NCBI GenBank assembly: GCA_963773605.1
Contig: CAVZBT010000012.1
Span: forward strand, 930,001 to 994,000
Direction of reading: 5' to 3'
DNA: 64,000 bases
From: CAVZBT01 sp963773605
GTDB taxonomy: Bacteria > Acidobacteriota > UBA6911
This document shows, piece after piece, positions 9,076 to 17,256 of the stretch; the first letter of the stretch is position 1, and each line of letters opens with the position of its first letter. The translations under genes and the position numbers were made by a program. The notes under the pieces are model-generated. The model made no database searches. It was not told the origin of the DNA and saw only the letters and a list, made by a program, of their open reading frames with translations.

Positions 9076-9351
9076 GACGGAAGTCCGGGTTTTGGGTGGA
9101 TGATCCATGGCATACGCCGCATTTGTGTCGTTCGAGTATACTGCCGTTTGCTCTCAAACTCATTCTCGCGGCTGATTAATTTGCGGAAGCGCCCGGCCTT
9201 GCGCTGGACTTTGTCCTGGTACAGCAACGCCGGCTCGTTATTATCGAACTCCTCGAAGAACTCCTCCCAGGGAATCTCCTGCAGGCTAGCCGCCGCTGTA
9301 GGTGGGGAGATCTATCGTGAGCAAACGGGCGCCGTTCCGGCCGCCGGCCAC
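9072..9351 (-). CDS. Small conserved-looking protein, frameshifted
   Basis: No standard ORF covers this stretch. Reading the minus strand from GTG at 9351 gives LLTIDLPTYSGG, and one base later LQEIPWEEFFEEFD, then ALLYQD and GRFRKLISREN. Dropping one T near 9288 joins them as IDLPTYSGGSLQEIPWEEFF and gives 92 residues. I recall a small bacterial family with the pattern [IV]SWEEFFEKFE...LAFLYQD...SRFNKLVSR; its function is unknown to me. The end overlaps the start of the NTF2-like gene by ATGA. The last ~20 residues look non-conserved, so the natural end may be earlier. Confidence 0.4.
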
Positions 9352-9430
9352 CCTCGACACACGCGGGCCAGGCGGCCGCAGTTGCGTTGCCTATCGCGGG
9401 TTCGGGCGCTCTTGTTTTATGATAGGCGGC

Positions 9431-10447
9431 ATGAAAATCGGAATGCTTGGTCTCGGATTCATGGGCAGTACCCATCTGCAAGGGTGGAGCAGAATCCCGC
9501 ACGCAGAAATCCTCGCGGTCCTGGACAAGAACGATACGCGACTGTCCGGCGATCTCAGCTCGATCCAGGGCAATCTCGGCGGGCCGGGAAGGAACATGGA
9601 CTTTTCCGCGGTGCGGAAATACCGGTCAATCGACGACATCCTGGCCGACCCGGACATCGAAGCGGTTGACATCTGCCTGCCGACGTTCCTCCACGCAACC
9701 GTCGCCATCCGGGCCTTGCGAGCGGGCAAGCATGTGCTCGTCGAGAAACCCATGGCGCTGAATGGCAACGACGCGGACAGCATGGTCGCCGAGGCAGACC
9801 GGGCCGGACGAACCCTCATGGGAGCCCAGGTATTGCGCTTCCTTCCGGAGTACCGTGAACTGTCGCGGCTGGTCAAGTCGGGTCAGCTGGGCGTGATACG
9901 CTCCGCCTTCTTCCGAAGGAGAACTGCAGTGCCGTCCTGGGGACCATGGGAGATGGATAAAGAAAAGAGCGGTGGTGCGATTTTCGACCTCCTGATACAC
10001 GATGTCGATATGAGCCAGCACCTGTTCGGGGTGCCGAAGACGATGTCTTCCACCGGATACGAGGATCTGGCGGGCGGCATTGACACGATTGTTTCCGAAT
10101 TCCATTACCCGGCCGTGGGGCAGGTCACGATCACCGGCGGCTGGTTTCATCGCGGAGACTATCCGTTCTCGATGGAATTCACCGTCGTGGGCGATTGCGG
10201 CGTCGTCGAATACAGTTCGGCAGGGCGGCCTATGACTGTCTACTGGGCCGACGGCAGGCGAGAACCGGTCTGCCTGCCGGAAAGAGACGGGTATGAGGCG
10301 GAGCTGGAATATTTCCTCGCGTGCTGCCTGAACGGTGCTCCGCCTGCGCAATGCCTGCCCGCAGAATCCTCGCTGGCCGTGAAGCTGACGAACCTCATGG
10401 TCGACGCCCGGGAGAAGAAGGGAGAAAAGGTGAAATGCCCGTTTTGA
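9431..10447 (+). CDS. Gfo/Idh/MocA family oxidoreductase
   Basis: A 338-residue NAD(P)-dependent sugar oxidoreductase. The Rossmann fingerprint is at the very N-terminus (MKIGMLGLGFMGSTH), followed by VDICLPTFLH near 80 and the family motif VLVEKPMALN near 105, whose lysine is catalytic in relatives. The C-terminal alpha/beta domain begins with RSAFFRRRTAVPSWG and holds GGAIFDLLIHDVDM, where Asp-x-x-x-His is the usual substrate and catalytic set. The longer frame from 9302 lacks family sequence upstream of 9431, so the ATG at 9431 is chosen. There is no signal peptide, so it is cytoplasmic. It overlaps the downstream sugar isomerase gene by 13 bases. Confidence 0.9.
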   Translation: MKIGMLGLGFMGSTHLQGWSRIPHAEILAVLDKNDTRLSGDLSSIQGNLGGPGRNMDFSAVRKYRSIDDILADPDIEAVDICLPTFLHATVAIRALRAGKHVLVEKPMALNGNDADSMVAEADRAGRTLMGAQVLRFLPEYRELSRLVKSGQLGVIRSAFFRRRTAVPSWGPWEMDKEKSGGAIFDLLIHDVDMSQHLFGVPKTMSSTGYEDLAGGIDTIVSEFHYPAVGQVTITGGWFHRGDYPFSMEFTVVGDCGVVEYSSAGRPMTVYWADGRREPVCLPERDGYEAELEYFLACCLNGAPPAQCLPAESSLAVKLTNLMVDAREKKGEKVKCPF

Positions 10448-11307
10448 GGGAGCTGGAAATCGGACTCATGTTCTGGGGTGAAAGGAATCCCCGCCTTGCA
10501 CTGCGCGGGGTAAAATCGCTCGGCCTCCGCTGCGGCCAGCTTGGCATCGCCGGCCAAGTCCCGATCGACGAGGTGACGCCCTCGTGGAAAGCGGCGCTGG
10601 CCGAAGAAGACTTTGCCGTGACCACGGTCTTTGCGGCCTATGAAGGAGAAAGCTACGCCGATATCCCGACCGTGCAAAGAACGGTAGGGTTTATCCCGCC
10701 CGCAACCAGGGCCGCGCGCGAAGCCCGAACGCTCCAGGTGATCGACCTGGCGGCCGCGCTGGGTGTGCCCAGCTTTGCCTGCCACGTCGGATTTGTACCG
10801 GAAGACCCGTTGGTTCCTGACCGCATCGCCGTCCGTGACATGGTGCGCCGGATCTGTGATTACACGGCCGAGCGGCGGATGACTTTCGCGCTGGAAACAG
10901 GGCAGGAGACGGCGCACGCGCTCAAGGCCTTCATCGAGGATGTCGGGCGCGACAACCTGCGCATCAATTTCGATCCGGCGAACCTGGTGCTTTACGGCAC
11001 AGGCGACCCGATCGATGCACTCCTGGTGCTGGCGCCGCTTGTTGTTTCGGTTCACGTCAAGGACGGCATATGGCCTGCTTCCGACAAGCCGGGCTCTCTG
11101 GGCACCGAGACGCCGCTCGGCGATGGGCGTGTGGGAATCGACCGCTTTGTCGCAACCTTGAAAGCGATCGGCTATAAGGGACCTCTGACCATCGAACGGG
11201 AGGTTTCGCTCGAACAGGAAATGGACGACCGGCACAAGGAGGGACTGTCCCATCTCGAGGATATCCGGAACGCGATCCGCCTGCTCGAGCAACTTCGAAG
11301 TTCCTGA
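10435..11307 (+). CDS. Sugar phosphate isomerase/epimerase-like TIM-barrel protein
   Basis: About 290 residues of the xylose-isomerase-like TIM-barrel superfamily. Diagnostic pieces: TRAAREARTLQVIDLAAALG (barrel helix), FACHVGFVPED, the metal-site ALETGQET (Glu), INFDPANLVLYG (Asp), VSVHVKDGIW (His/Lys) and TIEREVSLEQEM (Glu). The start at 10435 follows GGAGAAAAGG and lies inside the end of the oxidoreductase gene, so the two are translationally coupled. Such pairs typically serve inositol or sugar catabolism, and some relatives act on 3-keto sugars; the substrate here is unknown. Confidence 0.88.
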   Translation: MPVLRELEIGLMFWGERNPRLALRGVKSLGLRCGQLGIAGQVPIDEVTPSWKAALAEEDFAVTTVFAAYEGESYADIPTVQRTVGFIPPATRAAREARTLQVIDLAAALGVPSFACHVGFVPEDPLVPDRIAVRDMVRRICDYTAERRMTFALETGQETAHALKAFIEDVGRDNLRINFDPANLVLYGTGDPIDALLVLAPLVVSVHVKDGIWPASDKPGSLGTETPLGDGRVGIDRFVATLKAIGYKGPLTIEREVSLEQEMDDRHKEGLSHLEDIRNAIRLLEQLRSS

Positions 11308-11400
11308 CAAAAGCCGGCCACGGCGGACTCGGGAATAAACGCCGTGTTTTTCGAGCCGGACAACTGCGAGGTCCGCTCCTCGGGATTCTTTGAGTCCTTG

Positions 11401-11440
11401 GAGCCTGGGAGGTAAGTTCTAGAGCTCACCTCCCAGGCTC
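11401..11440. terminator. Perfect 13-bp stem hairpin between convergent genes
   Basis: gagcctgggaggt (11401-11413) is exactly complementary to acctcccaggctc (11428-11440), with a 14-base loop. It sits between the isomerase gene (plus) and the next oxidoreductase (minus), so it could stop transcription from both sides. There is no T-tract, so an intrinsic terminator is not assured. Flanking words (tgagtccttgg, cactcgaag) belong to dispersed repeat family B. Confidence 0.5.
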
Positions 11441-11561
11441 GACAGCACTCGAAGAATTGCCAGGTCCAGGTTGCGGCCACCGACCGCGCGTGCCAGGCAA
11501 GGCAGCAGCTGCAAACCGGCATTCCCCCATGAATCGCGCCCGACTGAACGCGAATATCACC

Positions 11562-12797
11562 TCAAGCTTCGTAGATTCGCCGGGCGACGGGATCGTGGGC
11601 CATGCGTTTTCCGCGGATGAAGGACTCATCGGCCATAATGCCGGCCACGGCCTGGGCGTAGCCTGCCTCCATCGGGGCGATCGGGGCCTTGCGCGTGCGG
11701 AGGCAATCGAGCCAGTTCCTCATGTGGTGGACGCTCTCCACGCGAGGCAATTTTGTGCCCTTTTCAACACGGTCCGCCGCCTCGGCATGTTCGCCGCTGA
11801 CCGGCCATTCCCCGTCCCACGACCAGTTGCTGCAGTCGATGGTGCCCCGGGTCCCGTAGATGCTGTTGTAGCAGCCGGCCCCGTTGCCGAAGAACTGGCC
11901 GTAACGCACAACGAAACCCTGCGGGTATTCGAAGGTCATCTCGACGGAGTCGGGAACGGTCCTGCGATCCTTCCATCGATAGTTGCCGAAGTGAGCGACG
12001 GCTCGGCTGGGGGCGCCGACCCCGGTGATGAAGTGAACCGTGTCGATAAAGTGCAGGCCCTGGGTCGTGTGCGGGCCCCTCGAGAACTCCCGGTAGCCGT
12101 ACCAGCACGCATACTGGTCCGCATCGAAAGGCCGGGGCGGCAAATGGCCCAGAAATGCCTTCCAGTCGACGTCGTCCTCCTTCACGGCTCTCTCGCCATA
12201 TCTCAACCAGTAGGGTGCTGCGCCGTTGCGCGCCTGGGCGGCTTTCAGGATCTTTCCCAGCCCGCCGGAGGCAATGAACTCGCGGGCCGCCAGCGCCTGG
12301 GGCAGGCTCCGGATCTGGGTGCCGTTCTGCACGATGCGGCGGGTATCCTTCACTGCATCCACCGCCCCGATCAGTTCTTCCATGTTCATCGCCAGAGGTT
12401 TCTCGATGTAGACATCCTTGCCCGCCCGCACGGCGGCAATCAGCTGCGGGCAGTGCTGATGTTCGGGCGTGGCGATCGTAACCGCGTCGACATCCTTCAG
12501 CGCCAGCAAGTCTTCGTAGTGCACGTGCTGAACCGGTTCTTTGCCGGAAGCGCCCTTCACCTGGGCTGCGGCCTGTTCGCGCATCTGCCGCCAGGGGTCA
12601 CATACGGCGGTGATCTCGACATTGGTTTCCTTCTGAAAAGCAAGAATGTCCGCGATGTGGGAACCACGGCCGCGGTCGCCGCACCCGATGATCCCGATCG
12701 AGATGCGGTCGTTGGCACCCAGGACACGTGCGCCGCTGATGGCCGTAGCCGCAAGCGCCGCCCCGACAAAGTCCCGCCGGCTGATTTCAGTTTGCAT
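11562..12797 (-). CDS. Tat-exported Gfo/Idh/MocA family oxidoreductase
   Basis: 411 residues. The N-terminus MQTEISRRDFVGAALAATA is a twin-arginine signal, so the protein is probably folded with its NAD(P) in the cytoplasm and then exported. The Rossmann motif follows (ISIGIIGCGDRGRGSH), then DAVTIATPEHQH and DVYIEKPLAMNMEEL near 130. The C-terminal domain has GPHTTQGLHFIDTVHFITG with the Asp/His pair. Family size is normal. Substrate is unknown. Exported members are abundant in Acidobacteriota and Planctomycetota and lie near polysaccharide enzymes; here the next gene upstream is a ceramidase-like hydrolase on the same strand. Confidence 0.9.
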   Translation of the reverse strand: MQTEISRRDFVGAALAATAISGARVLGANDRISIGIIGCGDRGRGSHIADILAFQKETNVEITAVCDPWRQMREQAAAQVKGASGKEPVQHVHYEDLLALKDVDAVTIATPEHQHCPQLIAAVRAGKDVYIEKPLAMNMEELIGAVDAVKDTRRIVQNGTQIRSLPQALAAREFIASGGLGKILKAAQARNGAAPYWLRYGERAVKEDDVDWKAFLGHLPPRPFDADQYACWYGYREFSRGPHTTQGLHFIDTVHFITGVGAPSRAVAHFGNYRWKDRRTVPDSVEMTFEYPQGFVVRYGQFFGNGAGCYNSIYGTRGTIDCSNWSWDGEWPVSGEHAEAADRVEKGTKLPRVESVHHMRNWLDCLRTRKAPIAPMEAGYAQAVAGIMADESFIRGKRMAHDPVARRIYEA

Positions 12798-12920
12798 AGT
12801 CGCTCCCTTTTTGGCACAACCCGCGGTTTCCAGACGCCGAGCGTGCCGGAGAAATAGTCTGCCGCCGTCCCGCGATCGTATGACCGCGGCACGGAAAACG
12901 CACCGTGACAGAGCGCGACC

Positions 12921-14321
12921 TCACGGCCGGGCTGCGGCCTGGCGCAGGAGCCGCGAGGCGGTTTCGACCAGCAGCTCGCCGGAACCGGCGCCGCAGCGCG
13001 CACTCACGACCTCGTAGTTGCCCTGGGTCCATGCCTGCCTGGTGGGGACATAGCCGACCGAGCCGTTCGCCAGCTGCGCAATGGCGGTGTACTTAAACGG
13101 CGAGGCCTGCTTTATGGCGAGGCCCAGTTCGACGAAGATCTCCCCAGGCAGACTGACCAGCGCGATATCGCGTCCCAGTGTGATCACCTGCACCTCGACC
13201 TCGTGCGGCCGCCCCTGGCGTTGGTCGACATCCATGATCTTGAAGGCATCAACCACCTCGAGGAACGCGGGCTCTTTCCCTCCCTTGCCGCGCCGGGCGG
13301 CCGTCTCGCGCGCCCTTTGCAGGTCGCCGGGCTTGAGCTCGGGGAGCGGCAGCTGCACCGTCGCGCTGAGGCAGTGAAGCGGAGTATCCGGCACCTCCTC
13401 CAGCCGGGGCAACGTGTGCAGGACCGCGCCGGCCAGGACCGTTCCAATCCGGGCAGCTTCGGCATGCCCGTTCGGCTGGTCCGCCCATCTCACGTTGATA
13501 TGGTTGATGTCGCCGGCCGTCCCCAGGGTGAACATCGTCAGCATGCCCGCCCCTTTAACCGCGCCAAGGAGGTTGGCGAGCGTGTAGGGGTAGTCAGCCG
13601 AGATTTCGAGACCGCCTACGGTGTCCAGGTGCATTGAGAAATTGACGTAGAGTGCCAGAGGCTGCCCCTCGCCCGAAACGAAATACAGCACCGGTATCGC
13701 GGGGTCGATCGGACCCGCCGGGCGCAGGATGTTCGGGTTGAGCCGGCCCGGGTTCCAGCCTACCGAACCATCCCTCATGTGAAAGCGCCGGTTGAAGGAC
13801 AGGTGGTTCTCCCGACCGAAGCCGGCAAACACCTTTGCCGGAGCGAGCTGCGCCCGGGCCTGTCTCACGCTCTCCGCAATCAGGCCCGGAAGCGCCTTCG
13901 TATAGGCCGCCGCGAGAACCTCGTCCCCGCCGAAAGCGGCGGTGCGTGCCGAGGCGCCGCTGATGACCGGCCCGGTATGGGCGTGTGTCGCGCTGATCAT
14001 CACATTTTCACCGGGAATGCCGGTCGTTTCCCGAATCAGCCGGCGCGCCTCCTGCACGAACTCGCGCTGCGTCGTTATGATATCCAGGGCAACCAGCGCT
14101 GCCGAGGCAGCGCCGCTCTCGATCACGATGCTCTTGGCCCAGAGGTCATCGTGAACGCCCGCGGCCGCGCGCTCGCTGTAGTAACCCGCCATGGGCGTGC
14201 CGAGCGCCGGCGTGATCTTCACCCGGGCCGCTCCGATCCTGAGGTCGGCTGCGGCAACCGGCAGAGCGGCAATCAGAAAGACAAGCGACAGGGCGGCTTT
14301 CGTGGCGATAGTGGTCATGGT
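12921..14321 (-). CDS. Neutral/alkaline ceramidase-like secreted protein
   Basis: A 466-residue protein with signal peptide TTIATKAALSLVFLIAALPV. It matches the N-terminal domain of neutral ceramidases: DLRIGAARVKITPALGTPMA at the mature start, ALDIITTQREFVQ, and the zinc-site region ISATHAHTGPVISG near 120. Further pieces are NFSMHLDTVGG and TLGTAGDINHIN. Neutral ceramidases are normally ~650 residues with a second domain that is missing, so amide hydrolysis of ceramide is not certain; many such short bacterial members are uncharacterised. The ATG at 14321 starts the signal peptide directly; an upstream ATG at 14339 adds six residues. Confidence 0.85.
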   Translation of the reverse strand, partial: TMTTIATKAALSLVFLIAALPVAAADLRIGAARVKITPALGTPMAGYYSERAAAGVHDDLWAKSIVIESGAASAALVALDIITTQREFVQEARRLIRETTGIPGENVMISATHAHTGPVISGASARTAAFGGDEVLAAAYTKALPGLIAESVRQARAQLAPAKVFAGFGRENHLSFNRRFHMRDGSVGWNPGRLNPNILRPAGPIDPAIPVLYFVSGEGQPLALYVNFSMHLDTVGGLEISADYPYTLANLLGAVKGAGMLTMFTLGTAGDINHINVRWADQPNGHAEAARIGTVLAGAVLHTLPRLEEVPDTPLHCLSATVQLPLPELKPGDLQRARETAARRGKGGKEPAFLEVVDAFKIMDVDQRQGRPHEVEVQVITLGRDIALVSLPGEIFVELGLAIKQASPFKYTAIAQLANGSVGYVPTRQAWTQGNYEVVSARCGAGSGELLVETASRLLRQAAARP

Positions 14322-14485
14322 CCAGTACTGTAAAATCATTCTGCCTGATTTACTCCAGTGGTTTCAATGTCGGAGTCGCGCAGGCCGAAACTGGGTTACG
14401 GCTTGCCCTCCATTGGCCTGCGTACCACAAGTTCCGGGCACCATGCTTCGATGAATCGAGGTTCATTCTGCTGGGGTGGTTGCTC

Positions 14486-14707
14486 TCACCCTCCGGCTGC
14501 CGGCGTCCCCTCGATCCGCGGAATCGTCATCGGAAAACGCCGGTAAGTGGTTTCCGCAATCCGGCAGGGCGCGGACCATCGGTAGGGGTTGTGGAAGCGA
14601 AGGCCGCGCGCCGACAAGAAGTGATTGACATAGTCGGGGAGACGGGAGATGCATGATGAACCTCCGAGTGGGAAGTCGTCGGAAGCAGGAAGGCGCTTTT
14701 CCGGGAT
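14486..14707 (-). pseudogene. Possible gene remnant, unrecognised
   Basis: Between two stops the minus strand reads about 70 residues with natural composition, including RLPDYVNHFLSARGLRFHNP and RIAETTYRRFPMTIPRIEG. There is no ATG or GTG start near the beginning, so it looks like the tail of a lost gene. I cannot assign a family. Confidence 0.2.
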
Positions 14708-15143
14708 TCAACCTTGAGCTGAACATTGCCAGGAGGCTGCAATAAACACGAACATCGACCGGGCTCGTACAAGTAGCGGATTTTCCTTAGTGGATAAGAA
14801 AAACAATGCGCAATCCCCGCGATCGGAGCGGGGCCCGCTGGTTATCCCGAATCAGATCTCAGCAATTCGACCCTTCAGGAAAAGTTCTCTGGAAGATCGA
14901 GGCGCCACTTCTGTTCCCGGATGAGGAAATTCCAGAAGACCATGTGGTGCAGATCAGGGGCTAAGATGTAGACTGTTCCCGTGTCCGAATCGAACAGAGG
15001 CAGGCTGTCGGCGGGCCGGTATCGAGCCGGCCCCGATCGAAAGCATCCAGGGGGCGATGTGCGGCGCAACGCCGAGATCATCCGTTCATCGACGGCATCA
15101 GCCTGTTCCTCGTGCCCCTGACGACCTTTACCACGCCGCTCCC

Positions 15144-15275
15144 GCGGCGTCGAGCCGCCGCACTCCAACAGGCCCCGGCGCACCGACGCTTGGCTCACCT
15201 GGATCCCTTGGCATTCGCCGAAGGTCGGCGCCCAGGCACCGACCTCAAAGCGGCGTCGAGCCGCCGCACTCCAAA
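15144..15275. repeat. GC-rich dispersed repeat, family A, copy 3 (tandem)
   Basis: Two copies of gcggcgtcgagccgccgcac in the same orientation (15144 and 15250) flank a block starting ggtcggcgcccagg, the same palindromic core as in the other copies but with one mismatch. Confidence 0.8.
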
Positions 15276-15415
15276 GAACCCGGCGCACCGACGCCCCGAT
15301 GCAAGCGCGGGCCGTATCGATGGGCGACCTCGCGGTTGAGAGCGGCGGCATTGAAAGAGAACCCGGTACGACACCGCGCGATCCCGCGGAACCCGATCAC
15401 TCCCGGGCGATCCGG

Positions 15416-16711
15416 CTAGACATGGCATTTCTTCGTCGCATAAGCCTTGATGACCTTGGTAAGGGCGCCGGCAATCTGCTCCATGTCCTCTTCGCCAAAC
15501 GTCGGGTAGGCGAAACAGGTGAAGGTATGCGACTCGTGCCACAGGGCGTTCGGGACCTCCACCTTGCTGTAGGCGACGTTGTCCGGGTTGGTGTACTCCC
15601 GGGACCTGAACGGGAAGCCGGACCTTCCGAAGGAGTTGTGTTCCTGGAAAGCCCGTTCGGTGTGACATTGCGGCCAAAATACTTTCCAGCACGGTGCTCC
15701 CTCGGCGCCCGCGGCGTCCACGAACTGCTGGATCGTGCAGTCCATATCCTCGAGGTTGAGCGAGAACGCGAGGACGTACCAGCCGTTACGCCGTTCCTCG
15801 GTGTCGATTGGGAAGAAGCGGACCTCAGGCAGCTGTTTGAGGGCATTGATGAGTACATAGGCATTGCGCCGGCGCGTGGGCATGTTCCATGTGTCCATGC
15901 GCTCCAGCTCAGCGAGGCCAATCGCGGACTGCATTTCGGTCATGCGGTAGTTCCACCCTACCATGTTGTGGATGTAGGGCAGCTTCTGTTCCAGTTCCAG
16001 CAGGCTCAGACGCTCCTGGACGTCATAGCCGTGATCGCGGAAACTGCGCGCGCGCCAGGCGAGTTCCTCGCTATCGGTGGTGACCATTCCTCCCTCGCCG
16101 CCAGTGGTGAAGGTTTTGTTCTGGCAAAAACTGCATCCGGCGACGTCACCGAGCGTACCCGTCTTCCTGCCCTTGTAGGAACCTCCGAAAGCCTCGGCGT
16201 TGTCCTCAACGACAAAGAGGCCGTGTCTCCCTGCGAATGCGCGGATCTGATCCATGTCGCAAACATTGCCGTAGAGATGGACGGGCATTATGGCACGCGT
16301 TCGGTCGCTCACGAGACGCTCGGCGGACTCCACGCTGATGCAGTGGTCTTCGAGATTGACGTCCGCGAAGCGCGGGATCGCCCCTGCCTGTACTACCGAA
16401 AAACTGGTGGCTATAAAGGTATAGCTGGGCACGATGACTTCGTCTCCCGGCCCGATCCCGAGGGCCGAAAGGGCCACGTGCAGCGCGGCAGTCCCCGTAG
16501 CAGCACTGATCGCGTACCGGCTGCCTTGCCATTCTGCGAACCGGTTCTCGAACTCCATGCCCTTCCGGCCGGTCCAGTAATTCACCTTTCCGGACCGGAG
16601 GACTTCCTCCACGGCCCGGATCGCTTTCTCGTCGAACCTGGGCCAGCCGGTGAGTTTCCGGGTTACCGCTTTCGGGCCGCCGTTAATCGCGAGCTTGTCA
16701 AAGTCGGCCAT
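15416..16711 (-). CDS. DegT/DnrJ/EryC1/StrS family PLP aminotransferase
   Basis: 431 residues of the sugar aminotransferase family, fold type I, which transfers an amino group from glutamate or glutamine to a keto-sugar. Visible motifs: SAATGTAALHVALSALGIGP (cofactor phosphate region), DEVIVPSYTFIAT, VEDNAEAFGGSYKGRKTGT (Asp pairing the pyridine nitrogen) and CSFCQNKTFTTGGEGGMV, whose lysine (around residue 200) would bind PLP. Towards the C-terminus come GWNYRMTEMQSAIGLAELER and WHESHTFTCFAYPTFGEEDM. Length is typical. It stands alone on the minus strand, so its product cannot be inferred from an operon; amino-sugar or amino-deoxy compound synthesis is the general role. Confidence 0.92.
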   Translation of the reverse strand: MADFDKLAINGGPKAVTRKLTGWPRFDEKAIRAVEEVLRSGKVNYWTGRKGMEFENRFAEWQGSRYAISAATGTAALHVALSALGIGPGDEVIVPSYTFIATSFSVVQAGAIPRFADVNLEDHCISVESAERLVSDRTRAIMPVHLYGNVCDMDQIRAFAGRHGLFVVEDNAEAFGGSYKGRKTGTLGDVAGCSFCQNKTFTTGGEGGMVTTDSEELAWRARSFRDHGYDVQERLSLLELEQKLPYIHNMVGWNYRMTEMQSAIGLAELERMDTWNMPTRRRNAYVLINALKQLPEVRFFPIDTEERRNGWYVLAFSLNLEDMDCTIQQFVDAAGAEGAPCWKVFWPQCHTERAFQEHNSFGRSGFPFRSREYTNPDNVAYSKVEVPNALWHESHTFTCFAYPTFGEEDMEQIAGALTKVIKAYATKKCHV

Positions 16712-17256
16712 GTCGTCAGCTCCAGATTGAGTAGGCGATATTATATCAGACTGCCGGATGCCGAACGGGATGTGCGTCCACGCTGTCGACGCTCAGGGCC
16801 ATACGCTAATTCGGGGGCATCCGGCGACCGGCTCAACCCGGCTTTAGTCGGCCGACATAGCCTGTTGGCAATTGGAATCTTGCATGCTACGGTGGAACCA
16901 GTCCTGGGCGCGAAACTCGGGGGTCATGGAGTGGAGGTCGGATGTGAACCCGTTTACTACCACTACAACGTGCTCGTTCCTCGCGGATGGGCGGGATCGA
17001 AACGGGATGGGCTGATGGCCGTGCTCAGCCAGGAGTACGGGTCGACGACAAATCTGCCCCAAAGCCGATGAACTCGGCGCGCGCCCGTTCTGCCCGCCGA
17101 TGCACCCGCTCATGTCCGACTTCTGCGCTGCGGTGCAGCGTAAGAAAGGCTGAGGAGCTGACGCACTCAGGATTATCCGCTGCGAAGGCACGTCCCGCCC
17201 GCCCCCGACGGGGCCTGCTTCGTGCAGCCTGTGTGAATTAAGGAAGGTCACAACCG
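16712..17256. other. Intergenic stretch without a recognised gene
   Basis: About 545 bases between divergent genes. Open frames exist on both strands but none has family sequence. A possible ribosome site (aaggagg-like aaggaaggt) precedes the ATG at 17257. Confidence 0.45.

Larger units (their letters stand above)
14340..15415. other. Gene-poor stretch with repeat copies and possible remnants
   Basis: About 1.08 kb without an intact gene. It holds family A repeats near 15144-15275 and a possible minus-strand remnant at 14486-14707. A second possible remnant on the minus strand near 14875-15050 ends in a natural-looking tail (VYILAPDLHHMVFWNFLIRE) that I do not recognise. No terminator or promoter is clear. 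Confidence 0.5.

Noticed and set aside
7690..9669. Long plus-strand frame overlapping permease and NTF2-like genes
   Set aside because: It crosses three well-supported genes on both strands and lacks any domain.
15299..17071. Long plus-strand frame antisense to the DegT aminotransferase
   Set aside because: No start signal or family sequence; the aminotransferase on the other strand is clear.
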